This document shows, piece by piece, positions 13,210 through 21,891 of a stretch of DNA of 22,490 nt. Positions within the stretch are counted from its first letter, which is position 1. Each line of letters starts with the position of its first letter. Source of the DNA: an uncultured Victivallales bacterium (GTDB lineage Bacteria; Verrucomicrobiota; Lentisphaeria; Oligosphaerales; JAFGRS01); the NCBI GenBank assembly GCA_903834675.1, contig CAILKC010000492.1:1-22490 (forward strand), given 5' to 3'. A program made the position numbers and the translations under genes. The notes beneath the pieces were generated by a model, which saw only the letters and a list, made by a program, of their open reading frames with translations, was not told the DNA's origin and did not search any database.

Positions 13210-15633
13210 ATGACCAAGCTTGGCATGGTCCGGGTCGTCTGGGTGTTGGGCCTCACGCTACCCGCCATCGGTGAGACGGTGAGCTTGGCCCCCCCGGACG
13301 CGGTGATCGCCTACGGGAAGACCGGCGAGTATGCCTTCACCCCCCCGGCCGGCAGCAAGTCTGTGCGGCTGCTGCTGGCGCTGCGCATGGACTCGCCGGA
13401 GTGCTCCGGCTCGACCCATTCGCTCCGGCTCACGCTCAACGGGCGTGCCCTCACAGGCGCCCTGGACCGCGCGCATAGCCGGCTCCTCAACAAGCCCCTA
13501 TCCGCGACCATGGCCAGCGGGCTGGCGATCCCCTGGGTCCGCAACGCCGACTGGCGGGTTGTCTACGCCCCGGATTTCACGATCGTGGGCACGGCGCAGG
13601 CGGGACCCATGCGGATCCCGGACGTTTCCCCCTACCGCCTGGTACTCGACGTCACCGACCTGGTTGTCGTGGGTGCCGAGAACCGCCTGGTCCTGGCGCA
13701 CCGTGGCGAACAGATGCGGTTGCGCAGCTACTTCCCCAAGCTCAACCCCTCCCTTGACTTTGTGCTCGCCGAACTCGCCATGGATTTCTCGCAGGACCCG
13801 CCCGTCGGCAAGCCCTCCCGGCGGGAGGAGCCTTACCAGGCCGACCGGCTCATGCTGCAGCCCCCGGCCACCGTCGACATCCGCAACGTCGTGAGGGTTG
13901 CGCCCGGTGGGGGTCTGGCGCTCAGCCTGCCCGGCCTGGCGCTCCAGGTGGAATCGCGCTTTTCCCACCAAGGCGGAGGCTACCATGCACTCGCCGGCGA
14001 AGGGCAACCGCCAGGACAGCCGGAGTGGCAGGTCAAGGTCAGCCGCGCCACCGCCGAATGCCTGGTCGACGCCACCGCCAAGGAGTACCGACTGGAGAGA
14101 CGAATCACCTTCGTTGCCGACCACCTTGAGATCACCGACCGGCTGACAAACCTGACCGGCGAGGCCATCGGCCTGGCCTTTGACAACCGCCTGGTCGCCG
14201 TCGGCAGCGAGATTGCCGAAGCCTGGTTGGGCGGGAACCCCGACCCGGCCGTCACCCGGATGGAGGCGCTGGAGAACTCGAGCGTGTTTGTCGCAGGAGC
14301 GCAGAGCGGCTGCGGCCTGCTGGTTGTCGACGACGTGTATCGAATCCAGTCGATCCTGTACTATGACAACGGCGCCGGCGCACGCAGCGACACCTTCGCT
14401 CTTGGCCCGGGGGCCAGTTACACGCTGCGCTGGCACCTCTATCCAGTGCTGCGACCGGACTACTACGACTTCATCAACCTGGCCCGGCGCGACCTGGACG
14501 TGAACTTCACCCTTCCCGGCGGGTTCCAGTTCGGACTCGGCGCCGGGACCGACGACGATTACCGGGCCCTGGCCGACCAGCGCGGCCTGCAGTTCATGTC
14601 CTCCGGGGTCTGGATGAACTCGGCGGGGCCGGTGAAGTGCTACCACGGCGCACACCTGCTCGAAGCGACGGCGCTGCAACAGAACCTGCGCGAGCGCTGC
14701 GCCAGCATTCGCCGCGTTCTGCCGCAGGTCAAGAGCCTGGTCTACATCCACGCCTTTATCAACACCGACCCCGCCGGACCACTGAAGTACGCCGACGCCC
14801 GCATCATGGGCGAGGACGGGGCCCAGTACGAGAACAAGACCTACACCGAACAGTGCGGCATCCCGTTCCTCTACAACTACCCGGCCCTCGACCCGGAGAA
14901 TTCCTATGTGGCGGCGATGAAACGCGTCATTGACCTGTGCCTGGACTCCGACAAGATCGGCGCCGATGGCGTGTACTGGGATGAGCTGGACTGGACCTCG
15001 CCCCGCTACACCTTCGACCGCTGGGACGGACACTCGGCGCAACTCGATGAGCAGCACCGCATCAAGCGCAAGATGGCCTACGTGCATCTGCTCTCGAGGT
15101 CAGCCAAGGTCGCACTGATCAACTACATCTCCAGCAAGGGCGGGGTGCTGATCGGCAACTCGGTGGCCACCAGCGACACCCTCACGAAGCTGCACTTCCC
15201 GCGCTTCGTCGAGACAGCCGAGGGTTGGTTCCCGGCGCGCTCACACTTGTACTCCCCGATCGCTCTCGGCGACCACCTGACGGTGAAAGACTTCCCGGGG
15301 CTTGTGGCCGACATCCGGGCGAAGCTGATGTGGGGCACCGTCTACTACTACTACGCGACCCCGAAACAGCCCTATGGCACCATCACCCAGCACATGTTCC
15401 CCTTCACTCCCGTCGAGTTGCACCACGGCTGGCTCCTGGGTAAGGAACGCCTCCTCACCGCTGTGCCGGGCACGTTCACTCTCGGCGATGAGGCGCCCGT
15501 GCGAGTCTACTGGTACGACGCTGCCGGCAAACTCGGGGAGAAACGGGGTGAGGAACGTCTGGAGGGGGGGCGGCGATGGGTGCGCCTGGCGCTGGCCGAC
15601 GGGGAGATGGCGGCGATCGTGCGTGGGGAATAG
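13210..15633 (+). CDS. Large secreted protein, putative glycoside-hydrolase-like TIM barrel with N-terminal beta-domain
   Basis: This 807-residue protein has a likely signal peptide (hydrophobic stretch VRVVWVLGLTLPAI, cut near GET). Residues ~25-450 look all-beta, with features of carbohydrate-binding or beta-supersandwich domains (LRLTLNGRALTG, YRLVLDVTDLVV, DHLEITDRLTN). From about 480 on, alternating strands and helices resemble a TIM barrel: KSLVYIHAFIN, then IGADGVYWDELDW at 583-595, where Asp586, Asp591 and Glu592 are candidate catalytic acids, then GVLIGNSV and FVETAEGWF. This pattern is common in unclassified glycosidase-like proteins of polysaccharide degraders. A short C-terminal beta-domain follows. 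ATG 13210 is chosen over GTG 13204 from the ribosome-binding spacing. I cannot assign a numbered GH family. Function inferred only from fold-like patterns and neighbours. Confidence 0.8.
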   Translation: MTKLGMVRVVWVLGLTLPAIGETVSLAPPDAVIAYGKTGEYAFTPPAGSKSVRLLLALRMDSPECSGSTHSLRLTLNGRALTGALDRAHSRLLNKPLSATMASGLAIPWVRNADWRVVYAPDFTIVGTAQAGPMRIPDVSPYRLVLDVTDLVVVGAENRLVLAHRGEQMRLRSYFPKLNPSLDFVLAELAMDFSQDPPVGKPSRREEPYQADRLMLQPPATVDIRNVVRVAPGGGLALSLPGLALQVESRFSHQGGGYHALAGEGQPPGQPEWQVKVSRATAECLVDATAKEYRLERRITFVADHLEITDRLTNLTGEAIGLAFDNRLVAVGSEIAEAWLGGNPDPAVTRMEALENSSVFVAGAQSGCGLLVVDDVYRIQSILYYDNGAGARSDTFALGPGASYTLRWHLYPVLRPDYYDFINLARRDLDVNFTLPGGFQFGLGAGTDDDYRALADQRGLQFMSSGVWMNSAGPVKCYHGAHLLEATALQQNLRERCASIRRVLPQVKSLVYIHAFINTDPAGPLKYADARIMGEDGAQYENKTYTEQCGIPFLYNYPALDPENSYVAAMKRVIDLCLDSDKIGADGVYWDELDWTSPRYTFDRWDGHSAQLDEQHRIKRKMAYVHLLSRSAKVALINYISSKGGVLIGNSVATSDTLTKLHFPRFVETAEGWFPARSHLYSPIALGDHLTVKDFPGLVADIRAKLMWGTVYYYYATPKQPYGTITQHMFPFTPVELHHGWLLGKERLLTAVPGTFTLGDEAPVRVYWYDAAGKLGEKRGEERLEGGRRWVRLALADGEMAAIVRGE

Positions 15634-15749
15634 AGGCCCCAGCCCGCGCTCAGAAGCCCGGGTCTCACCGCATGCGTCGGGAGGCGACCTTTGCGGCATC
15701 GAACGTCCAACCTAGAAACTATGGGTTGATCACAAGGTGGAGTGGCTCA

Positions 15750-17234
15750 ATGAGAAGAGACTTTCAGACCATCACGCCAGAGGCCGCCGGCATTCCGTCC
15801 GCGGCGATCGCGGCCTTCATCGACCGGCTTCAGGACAAGACGCTCCCCATGCACAGCCTCCTGGTGCTGAAGGGCGACAGGATCGCCGCCGAGGCCTACT
15901 GGAAGCCGTTTGACGAGACCTTCCGGCACCGCCTGTACTCCACCTCGAAGAGCTTTGTCTCCGTGGCCATTGGCATCCTCGCCGGCGACGGCAGACTGGC
16001 GCTGGACGACCGGGTAGTCGACTTCTTCCCCGAGTACAAGGAGAAATACGCGCCGGTGCAGCCGTACGCCGCGCTGGCCACCGTCCGTGATTTGCTGAAG
16101 ATGACGACCTGCTTCAACGTCCCGGACTATGCGCCTTTCGACGACTGGACGGCGGCGTTCTTCCGGCTCCCCGCCGCCCACCTTCCAGGCCGATCCTTCC
16201 GCTACGACACGCTGGCCACCGTGATGCTCTGCATGATCGTCCGTCGCGTTTCCGGCGTCGAGTTCACGGCCTTCCTGCAGACGCGGCTGTTCGATCCCGC
16301 CGGGATGTCGGCGGAGATCCAGTGCGTCCAGAGCCCTTGCGGCCACGACTGGGGCGGCTCCGGCGTGCTCTGCACCACGCGGGATCTGGCGAAGTTCGCC
16401 TATGTCTGCATGCACGGTGGCCGCTGGGATGGCGAGCAGCTCGTTCCAGAGGATTACCTCCGCGAAGCCACCTCAAGACAGGTCGACAACACCCTGGCTG
16501 TCAGCGACCCCGAGCATCAGTACGGCTACGGCTACCAATTCTGGCGCACCCGCTTCGGCTTCGCCTGCCGAGGCATGGGCAGCCAGCTTGCCGTCTGCGT
16601 GCCGGAGCACGACCTCATCCTGGTGACCACCGCGGACACCCAGGCCATCGCCGGCGGAGACAGCATCATCTACGACGCGCTGGACAGCCTCGTACTCAAA
16701 CCGCTGAGCGGCGCCCCGATGGCCGAGAACCCGGCGGCGCACGCGGCCCTGCAGGCAAAGGTCGCGAAGCTCTCTCTGCGTACCGTGGAAGGCGCAAAGC
16801 GCTCCCCGATCACCAGGAAGATCAACGGCAAGACCTACATCCTCGACGAGAACAGCATGAAGATGAGATCGGTGCGTCTCACCTTTGCCGGCGACGAGGG
16901 AGTCCTGGCCTACGAGAACGCTACCGGGGCGCACGAAATCCGCTTCGGCTTCGGCAAGCAGGTGCGGCAGACGTTCCCGGAGACGCACTACTTCGGTCGC
17001 ACCATGATGCGCCCGGGCAACCGCGGCTACGACTGCCAGGCGTCGGCGGCGTGGCGCCAGGACGACTCGCTGGTGCTGTGCGTCTACGCGACCGACGAGT
17101 ACTTCGGGACGCTGCGGATGAACTTCGTCTTCGACGGCGACACCGTGACCGTGCAATCGGAGAAGTTCGCCGAGATGTTCTTCAACGAATACCAGGGGTT
17201 CACCTCGGGGAAGGTCAGGCAGGAGGTGTCCTGA
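15750..17234 (+). CDS. Class C beta-lactamase-fold serine hydrolase
   Basis: The 494-residue protein has the serine beta-lactamase/esterase fold. The nucleophile motif S64-T-S-K67 is in RLYSTSKSFVSVAIGIL. The second motif is Y152-D-T in place of the Y-x-N of true AmpC. The third strand region is FACRGMGSQLAVCVPEHDLILV, without a KTG. These features fit the broad family of esterases, peptidases and DD-peptidase-like hydrolases more than a true antibiotic-resistance enzyme. After about residue 350 there is an extra beta-rich C-terminal domain (ITRKINGKTYILDEN onward) found in several family members. The frame is open much further upstream, but ATG 15750 has an AAGGTGGAG ribosome-binding sequence and begins at the usual domain start. 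No signal peptide is evident from this start. Substrate unknown. Confidence 0.88.
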   Translation: MRRDFQTITPEAAGIPSAAIAAFIDRLQDKTLPMHSLLVLKGDRIAAEAYWKPFDETFRHRLYSTSKSFVSVAIGILAGDGRLALDDRVVDFFPEYKEKYAPVQPYAALATVRDLLKMTTCFNVPDYAPFDDWTAAFFRLPAAHLPGRSFRYDTLATVMLCMIVRRVSGVEFTAFLQTRLFDPAGMSAEIQCVQSPCGHDWGGSGVLCTTRDLAKFAYVCMHGGRWDGEQLVPEDYLREATSRQVDNTLAVSDPEHQYGYGYQFWRTRFGFACRGMGSQLAVCVPEHDLILVTTADTQAIAGGDSIIYDALDSLVLKPLSGAPMAENPAAHAALQAKVAKLSLRTVEGAKRSPITRKINGKTYILDENSMKMRSVRLTFAGDEGVLAYENATGAHEIRFGFGKQVRQTFPETHYFGRTMMRPGNRGYDCQASAAWRQDDSLVLCVYATDEYFGTLRMNFVFDGDTVTVQSEKFAEMFFNEYQGFTSGKVRQEVS

Positions 17235-17242
17235 GGGCAGCC

Positions 17243-17307
17243 CGTGAGAGCGTGGCGTCTCTCCATGAGCGCTAAGATCGAGTCAGAACGCTCAACTCGC
17301 TCTCACG
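17243..17307. repeat. Long inverted repeat after the serine hydrolase gene
   Basis: CGTGAGAGCG (17243-17252) pairs perfectly over 10 bp with CGCTCTCACG (17298-17307). An inner GAGCG/CGCTC pair lies in the intervening 45 bases. It starts 8 bases after the stop at 17234, so it may form the transcript's 3' end or be a dispersed palindrome. No T-run follows. Confidence 0.6.
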
Positions 17308-17375
17308 CATGACATGGGTGTCCGAAGCTAGCGCTACCTTTGATAGGCCTTGGATAGCGCCGACCAGAGACGAAA

Positions 17376-17412
17376 CAGCCTCGGGAACCTGTGTCACAAG
17401 TTGCCGAGGCTG
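17376..17412 (-). terminator. Putative terminator downstream of tRNA-Pro
   Basis: CAGCCTCGG (17376-17384) and CCGAGGCTG (17404-17412) form a perfect 9-bp stem, with a further AAC/GTT pair inside. Read on the - strand the hairpin lies 11 bases past the tRNA CCA end and is followed by a short T-containing stretch (TTTCGTCT). It fits a terminator for the tRNA transcript. Confidence 0.6.
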
Positions 17413-17423
17413 TAGGGGCTAAG

Positions 17424-17501
17424 TGGTCGGGACGGCGAGATTCGAACTCGCGACCTTTTGACCCCCAGTCAAACGCGCTAACCAGACTGCGCTACGTCCC
17501 G
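17424..17501 (-). tRNA. tRNA-Pro(GGG)
   Basis: Read on the - strand a complete cloverleaf is seen. The acceptor stem CGGGACG pairs with CGTCCCG, and the D-arm is GCGC/GCGC. The anticodon arm is TTTGA, loop CTGGGGG with anticodon GGG, then TCAAA. The T-arm is GCGAG, loop TTCGAAT, CTCGC, followed by discriminator A and an encoded CCA. The GGG anticodon reads the proline codons CCC and CCU. It lies 66 bases downstream of prfA on the same strand. Its 3' end faces the accessory half of the window. Confidence 0.98.
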
Positions 17502-17509
17502 ACCGAATC

Positions 17510-17533
17510 AAAAAAGCACGGGTTACTGTACCC
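17510..17533 (-). terminator. Weak T-run hairpin between prfA and tRNA-Pro
   Basis: On the - strand GGGTACAGTAACCC forms a short 4-5 bp stem. It is followed after four bases by six T (17510-17515). It lies 34 bases after the prfA stop. The stem is weak, so read-through into the tRNA gene is plausible. Confidence 0.4.
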
Positions 17534-17567
17534 TGAGGGGGTGACGATGCAAGCCTGCAGGCTGATT

Positions 17568-18662
17568 TCAGCGGACCATTCCCAGTTCCTGCGCCAGCCG
17601 GCGTTCCGCATCGCTGGCCCGGATGTCGTTGAGCAGAGAGTCGAGTTCGCCCTCCATAATGCGGGTCAGGTCATACAGGGTGATGTCAAAGCGGTGGTCG
17701 CTGACGCGGTTCTGCGGAAAGTTGTAGGTGCGGATGCGCTCACTACGCTCCCCGGTGCCCACCTGCGAGCGCCGTTCGGCCGCGTTGCGCGCGTCCTCTT
17801 GGGCCTGCATTTGTTCGAGCAGCCGGGAACGCAGCAGGCGCATCGCAATCTCGCGGTTGCGATGCTGTGACTTCTCCTGCTGACTGGCGACCATCAGCCC
17901 CGTCGGCAAGTGCGTGACCCGCACGGCGGAATCCGTCGTGTTGACGCTCTGGCCGCCAGGACCCGAAGAACGGAACACGTCGATGCGCAGATCCTCGGGA
18001 CTGATCTGCAGATCGACATCCTCCGCCTCTGCCAACACCGCTACGGTGACGGTCGACGTATGAATGCGACCACTGGCCTCGGTGACCGGGACGCGCTGCA
18101 CCCGATGCACTCCGCTCTCGAAGCGCATGCTGCCCCACGCATCCTCGCCTTGGAGCGAGAAGGCGACGCTCTTCAACCCGCCGAGCGGGGTCTCGGCCAG
18201 ATCCAGGGTCTCGCAACGCCAGTGCTTGCGCTCCGCGTAGCGGCAGTACATGCGGAAGAGGTCGCCGACAAACAGCCCGGCCTCTTCACCGCCCGCGGCG
18301 GGGCGAATCTCGACAATGACGTTCTTTCCCTCGTTGGGGTGCGGGGGGAGAATCAGCAGTCTGATATCGCGGTCAAACTGCGCGGCGGCTGTCTCGAGAG
18401 TCTCGATGTCGGCGCGTACAACCTCGATAAACTCCGGATCGGATTCGGTGGCCAGCAGATGCCGGTTCTGTTCGATGTCGCGGGTAGCGCCTTGGCGCCG
18501 GTCCCAGGTCTGGACCAGCTTCTGGAGACTCTGGTACTCGCGGTTGATCTGTTGGTAGGCAGCGTGGTTGGCTGTGGCGAAGTCGAAGTGCGTGATCGCG
18601 CGCTCGACCTCATGAAGGCGCAGCCGTGACGTCTCGATGTACTGCTCGATATGCACCGGCAT
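17568..18662 (-). CDS. prfA: Peptide chain release factor 1
   Basis: The 364-residue protein is a full-length class I release factor. It contains the codon-recognition tripeptide P192-V-T194 in [10 protein letters not shown], the PxT type that reads UAA/UAG and distinguishes RF1 from the SPF of RF2. The peptidyl-tRNA hydrolysis motif GGQ is at 236-238 in [17 protein letters not shown]. The N-terminal coiled region, PCRF domain ([11 protein letters not shown]) and C-terminal [17 protein letters not shown] segment follow the usual order. It releases the finished peptide at the ribosome and is normally methylated on the GGQ glutamine by PrmC. No prmC gene follows it; a tRNA-Pro gene does. It lies downstream of rpmE with a 266-base gap. 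GAGG sits just before the ATG. Confidence 0.98.
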   Translation of the reverse strand: MPVHIEQYIETSRLRLHEVERAITHFDFATANHAAYQQINREYQSLQKLVQTWDRRQGATRDIEQNRHLLATESDPEFIEVVRADIETLETAAAQFDRDIRLLILPPHPNEGKNVIVEIRPAAGGEEAGLFVGDLFRMYCRYAERKHWRCETLDLAETPLGGLKSVAFSLQGEDAWGSMRFESGVHRVQRVPVTEASGRIHTSTVTVAVLAEAEDVDLQISPEDLRIDVFRSSGPGGQSVNTTDSAVRVTHLPTGLMVASQQEKSQHRNREIAMRLLRSRLLEQMQAQEDARNAAERRSQVGTGERSERIRTYNFPQNRVSDHRFDITLYDLTRIMEGELDSLLNDIRASDAERRLAQELGMVR

Positions 18663-18928
18663 CCACCTCTGCGAGGCCTGTAGCCTCCGCTCCCGGCAAT
18701 CTCCGCGCTCGTTGCCCAGCCATCAATCTTGCTCAGCGCTACGTCTGCCCGCCTCTCGGGAGCCAGGCTTGTCCGCCACAGGCGTGCCGACGCAAGACGC
18801 GATCACTCTGGCGTGACGCGGCGCTGCAAACACAAACGGGACACAGATCCCCGGCATGACGCCGATTCCCTGTGCCCCGAACGAGAGTCCTGCCGCATGG
18901 CAAGACGTACCGACTCCGACGGCCCAGA
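18663..18928. other. 266-base gap between rpmE and prfA
   Basis: Read on the - strand this gap separates two genes that are adjacent in many bacteria. I find no convincing additional gene. The long + strand frame crossing this region is a shadow. It may contain a promoter for prfA. Confidence 0.4.
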
Positions 18929-19132
18929 TCAGGTGCTAAGTCCGTAGCGCCGACGGAAGCGGTCCACACGACCCTCGGTGTCCACCAGTTTCTGCTTCCC
19001 GGTATAGAAGGGATGGCACTTGGAGCAGATGCCGACTTTGGCCTCAGCGGCGTTGGACATGACCTGGAAGACCGCGCCGCAGGCGCACGAAACCGTGGAG
19101 CCAACGTACTTCGGATGGATGTCCTTCTTCAT
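18929..19132 (-). CDS. rpmE: 50S ribosomal protein bL31, zinc-binding type
   Basis: The 67-residue protein starts [11 protein letters not shown] and has the zinc-ribbon residues Cys16, Cys18, Cys36 and Cys39 (SCACG and [13 protein letters not shown]). This marks the C+ form of L31 rather than the zinc-independent paralogue. The HPFYTGKQ signature is characteristic. The internal ATG at 19132 is chosen over an upstream frame extension, because family members start at MKKDIHP and a GAGG sequence lies upstream. It sits between pnp and prfA on the same strand. A row of hairpins lies just upstream (19162-19237). Confidence 0.97.
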   Translation of the reverse strand: MKKDIHPKYVGSTVSCACGAVFQVMSNAAEAKVGICSKCHPFYTGKQKLVDTEGRVDRFRRRYGLST

Positions 19133-19161
19133 GACTTGCCTCGTTTTCTGACACCGATTAC

Positions 19162-19237
19162 GCCGACGTCTTATGTCGGCCGATTCCCGCTTGCACCCGT
19201 TCACGGGTACATGCCAGCCCGCGGGTCAGGGGCTGGC
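19162..19237 (-). promoter_or_regulatory. Three tandem hairpins between pnp and rpmE
   Basis: Three perfect stems lie in the 132-base gap. They are GCCGAC/GTCGGC (19162-19167 with 19175-19180), ACCCGT/ACGGGT (19195-19200 with 19203-19208) and GCCAGCCC/GGGCTGGC (19213-19220 with 19230-19237). The third is closest to the pnp stop and may be its transcript 3' end. The first lies 30 bases before the rpmE ATG and may belong to the rpmE leader. None has a T-run. Confidence 0.55.
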
Positions 19238-19264
19238 TCGCAACCGGCCCCCCCCGCCCGGAGA

Positions 19265-21361
19265 TCACATCTCGGCCAACGCCGCCCTGCGGCTCAGCCG
19301 CACACGACCGCGCTCGTCGATGTCGATAACCTTCACAGAGATCTGATCACCCACCTTGCAGATGTCTTCGACGCTGCGGACTCGGGCGTCCGCCAGTTCG
19401 CTGATGTGTACCATGCCTTCCTGGCCTGGCAACAGCTCGACGAAGGCGCCGAACTCCTTGATGGTCTTAACCGTGCCGCGGTAGATGCGGCCGATCTCCA
19501 CCTCGGCGGTCACTGCCTCAACTTGTCGCGTCGCCAGGTCCATGGCCGGACCATTGGCGGCGAAGATGCTGACCGTACCGTCTTCCTCGACGTCGATACT
19601 GGCGCCCGTAAGCTGGCAGATGCCCTTGATGATCTTGCCGCCGGGGCCGATCAGAGCGCCAATGCGTTCGGGGTTAATCTTTATCTTCACGATCTTCGGG
19701 GCATACGGGCTCATCTCCGCTCGCGGCGCCGCGATACACTGGCTCATGACGGCGCGGATCTTCTCGCGGGCCACCCGGTTCTTGAGCATGGCCTGGTACA
19801 TTTCTTCGACGGTGATCCCAGCGATCTTCAGGTCGAGCTGGAAACCGGTGATCCCCTTAGTGGTCCCGGCAACCTTGAAATCCATGTCGCCGAAGTGGTC
19901 CTCAGAACCCAGGATATCGGTGAGGAATACCTTTCGACCATCAGCGCCGCTCACCAGTCCCACAGAGATGCCAACCACAGCATCGCTCACCGGCACACCG
20001 GCATCCATCAACGCCAGGCTGGCGCCGCAGACACTGGCCATGGACGAAGAGCCATTGGAGCCGAGGATGTCGGAAACCATGCGCAAGGTGTACGGGAAAT
20101 CCTTGGGCACACTCTGGGCCACCGAGCGCTCGGCCAAAGCGCCATGGCCGATCTCACGCCGCCCCGGTCCCTGGATACGGCCGGTCTCGCCGACGCTGAA
20201 ATTCGGGAAATTGTAGTGCAGCATGAACTTCTTCGTGCCTTCGCCGCCGGTGATGACATCGAACTCCTGAGCATCTCTCGACGCACCCAGGGTAGTGGTC
20301 ACCAGCGCCTGCGTCTCACCCCGCTTGAAGAGGGCGCTGCCATGGGTACGGGGCAGGATCCCGACCTCGCAGGTGATCGCCCGCAGGTCGTCCGCGCCGC
20401 GGCCGTCCACGCGGACGCCCCGGTCAAGAATCAGCCGACGAACCGTTTCCTGCAGCACGAGTTCGAAGGCGCCCTTGAAGTTCGGCGCCTTAGCGTCTGG
20501 GGTGGTGAACCGTGGGGCCAGTTCTTTGGCCATGGCGGCCAGCAACTCGCCCTCGGCGGCGGCACGGGCCTGCTTGTCCGCCACAACGCAGGCGGCTTCA
20601 AGTTTGCCGGCGCAGAACGACCGGGCCGCCGTCAACAGTGCCTCATCAACCAGGGCCGCCGTGTAACGCTTCTTCGCTTTGGGCGCCCGCGCCGCAAGGT
20701 CGCGCTGGGCTTCCACCAGGCGGCAGACCATGCTGTCCGCAAACTTCATGGCGTCGCGCAGGTCTTCCTCGCTGATCTCCTGCGAGCAGCCTTCGATCAT
20801 GATCGTCTTGCCAGGGGTTCCGGCGTAGACCAGATCGAGGTCGCTCTTGGCCATTTCGGCATGGGTCGGGTTGGCCACAAAGGCGCCGTCAACCCGGCCG
20901 ACACGCAGCGCCCCAATGGGGCCGCCAAAAGGGATGTCCGAGACCATCAGTGCAGCCGAAGCCCCCAGGATGCTGAGCACGTCAGCCTCAGTGTCGCCAT
21001 CCGCGCTCAACAGCATCGACATGATCTGCACATCGTCGATATAGCCTTGGGGGAACAGCGGCCGCAGCGGCCGATCCGTCATCCGCGAGGTGAGAATCTC
21101 CTTCTCGGTGGGACGGCCTTCGCGCTTGAAGTAGCCGCCGGGCAGCTTGCCTGCCGCACTGAACTTTTCGCGGTAGTCCACCTGCAGGGGAAAGAAGTCC
21201 AGCCCCGGTCGCGGCGCCGCGGAACAGGCCGCCACCAGCACGACCGTGTCCGCCTGGCGCACCGTGACTGAGCCCCCCGCCAGCAGCGCCATCTTGCCGG
21301 TTTCGATCTCGACCGTCCGTCCCTGCCCCAAATCTACCGTAACTCGTTCGATACTCATCAT
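19265..21361 (-). CDS. pnp: Polyribonucleotide nucleotidyltransferase (PNPase)
   Basis: The protein is 698 residues, the normal length. It has two RNase PH domains joined by a helical linker (first: [16 protein letters not shown] and [14 protein letters not shown]; second: [20 protein letters not shown] with the catalytic acidic segment [19 protein letters not shown]). A KH domain with [13 protein letters not shown] follows, then an S1 domain ([20 protein letters not shown]) with a short tail. It degrades RNA 3'-5' using phosphate and often acts in the degradosome. ATG 21361 is used, with GGGAG eight bases away; the adjacent ATG at 21358 is equally possible. The longer upstream frame is not credible. 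It is downstream of rpsO, the classical order, across an unusually long structured gap. In well-studied bacteria PNPase represses its own mRNA through a leader hairpin. Confidence 0.98.
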   Translation of the reverse strand: MMSIERVTVDLGQGRTVEIETGKMALLAGGSVTVRQADTVVLVAACSAAPRPGLDFFPLQVDYREKFSAAGKLPGGYFKREGRPTEKEILTSRMTDRPLRPLFPQGYIDDVQIMSMLLSADGDTEADVLSILGASAALMVSDIPFGGPIGALRVGRVDGAFVANPTHAEMAKSDLDLVYAGTPGKTIMIEGCSQEISEEDLRDAMKFADSMVCRLVEAQRDLAARAPKAKKRYTAALVDEALLTAARSFCAGKLEAACVVADKQARAAAEGELLAAMAKELAPRFTTPDAKAPNFKGAFELVLQETVRRLILDRGVRVDGRGADDLRAITCEVGILPRTHGSALFKRGETQALVTTTLGASRDAQEFDVITGGEGTKKFMLHYNFPNFSVGETGRIQGPGRREIGHGALAERSVAQSVPKDFPYTLRMVSDILGSNGSSSMASVCGASLALMDAGVPVSDAVVGISVGLVSGADGRKVFLTDILGSEDHFGDMDFKVAGTTKGITGFQLDLKIAGITVEEMYQAMLKNRVAREKIRAVMSQCIAAPRAEMSPYAPKIVKIKINPERIGALIGPGGKIIKGICQLTGASIDVEEDGTVSIFAANGPAMDLATRQVEAVTAEVEIGRIYRGTVKTIKEFGAFVELLPGQEGMVHISELADARVRSVEDICKVGDQISVKVIDIDERGRVRLSRRAALAEM

Positions 21362-21371
21362 TGCCCTTTCT

Positions 21372-21384
21372 CCCGCCTGGCGGG
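21372..21384 (-). promoter_or_regulatory. Hairpin overlapping the pnp ribosome-binding site
   Basis: CCCGCC, one base, GGCGGG: a perfect 6-bp stem whose 3' arm (GGCGGG on the - strand) shares its last bases with the GGGAG ribosome-binding sequence of pnp. When folded it would partly hide that site. Confidence 0.6.
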
Positions 21385-21859
21385 AAGCCGGGATCCGTAC
21401 GCGGGGGTCACAGGCCGTCGAACCGGGTTCGCACCGAGTTCCGCTCAGGGGCTGAACCGAACTTGGCCAGCCGCTGAACGGAGGTACGGACTGCGACGTT
21501 ACCGTTGCGGAATTGCGGTACGAAAGACCGGCCGTAGAAGCGCTTTTGGCCCCACCCTGGTCCTTCGTACCGACCGAATTCCACAACCGCCCGTCTCATC
21601 CTACCGTCGGCGACGGACTTTCGTCTCGCCGCAACCGGGTGTCGGTCGGAGAGCCAGCGAGTTCCCGGCTTAGGGAACCGCGTACGTCTCCGACAGAACG
21701 ACCTGCCGCCGGCAGCGGATCCCTCGCCCCGGCGGCCCCTACCCAACAAACCACGAGCGCCGAACGGTCTTCGCCTTTCGACGCATTCAACTATGTTTCT
21801 CAGCGCGCCACACCCCACCGCCTGCGCAAGCCTACCAGAGGCGGCAACCTCAAATCACA

Positions 21860-21891
21860 CTCTTGGGTCCGCCGCCGAGCATGCCCAAGAG
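21860..21891 (-). terminator. Hairpin after rpsO
   Basis: CTCTTGGG and CCCAAGAG form a perfect 8-bp stem (21884-21891 with 21860-21867) with a 16-base loop, 42 bases after the rpsO stop. There is no T-run. It may be an attenuator or RNase processing site rather than a full terminator. Confidence 0.5.

Noticed and set aside
13498..15087. A 529-codon frame on the - strand
   Set aside because: It is antisense to the secreted 807-residue protein, which has a signal peptide, ribosome-binding site and coherent fold pattern.
17424..17501. Integrated element attached at tRNA-Pro
   Set aside because: No second copy of the tRNA 3' end and no integrase is present in the window.
18872..21271. A 799-codon open frame on the + strand
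   Set aside because: It is antisense to rpmE and pnp, both certain genes, and is a GC-driven shadow.
21517..21700. Possible RNase P RNA, because GACGAAAGTCCG resembles its GAGGAAAGTCC motif
   Set aside because: The other conserved RNase P segments are not found downstream on the same strand; the motif is better read as a stem closing a GAAA tetraloop.
21408..21818. A 136-codon frame on the - strand between rpsO and pnp
   Set aside because: It is Arg/Gly-rich with no recognisable motif and no good ribosome-binding site, and it overlaps several perfect stems, so RNA structure explains the region better.
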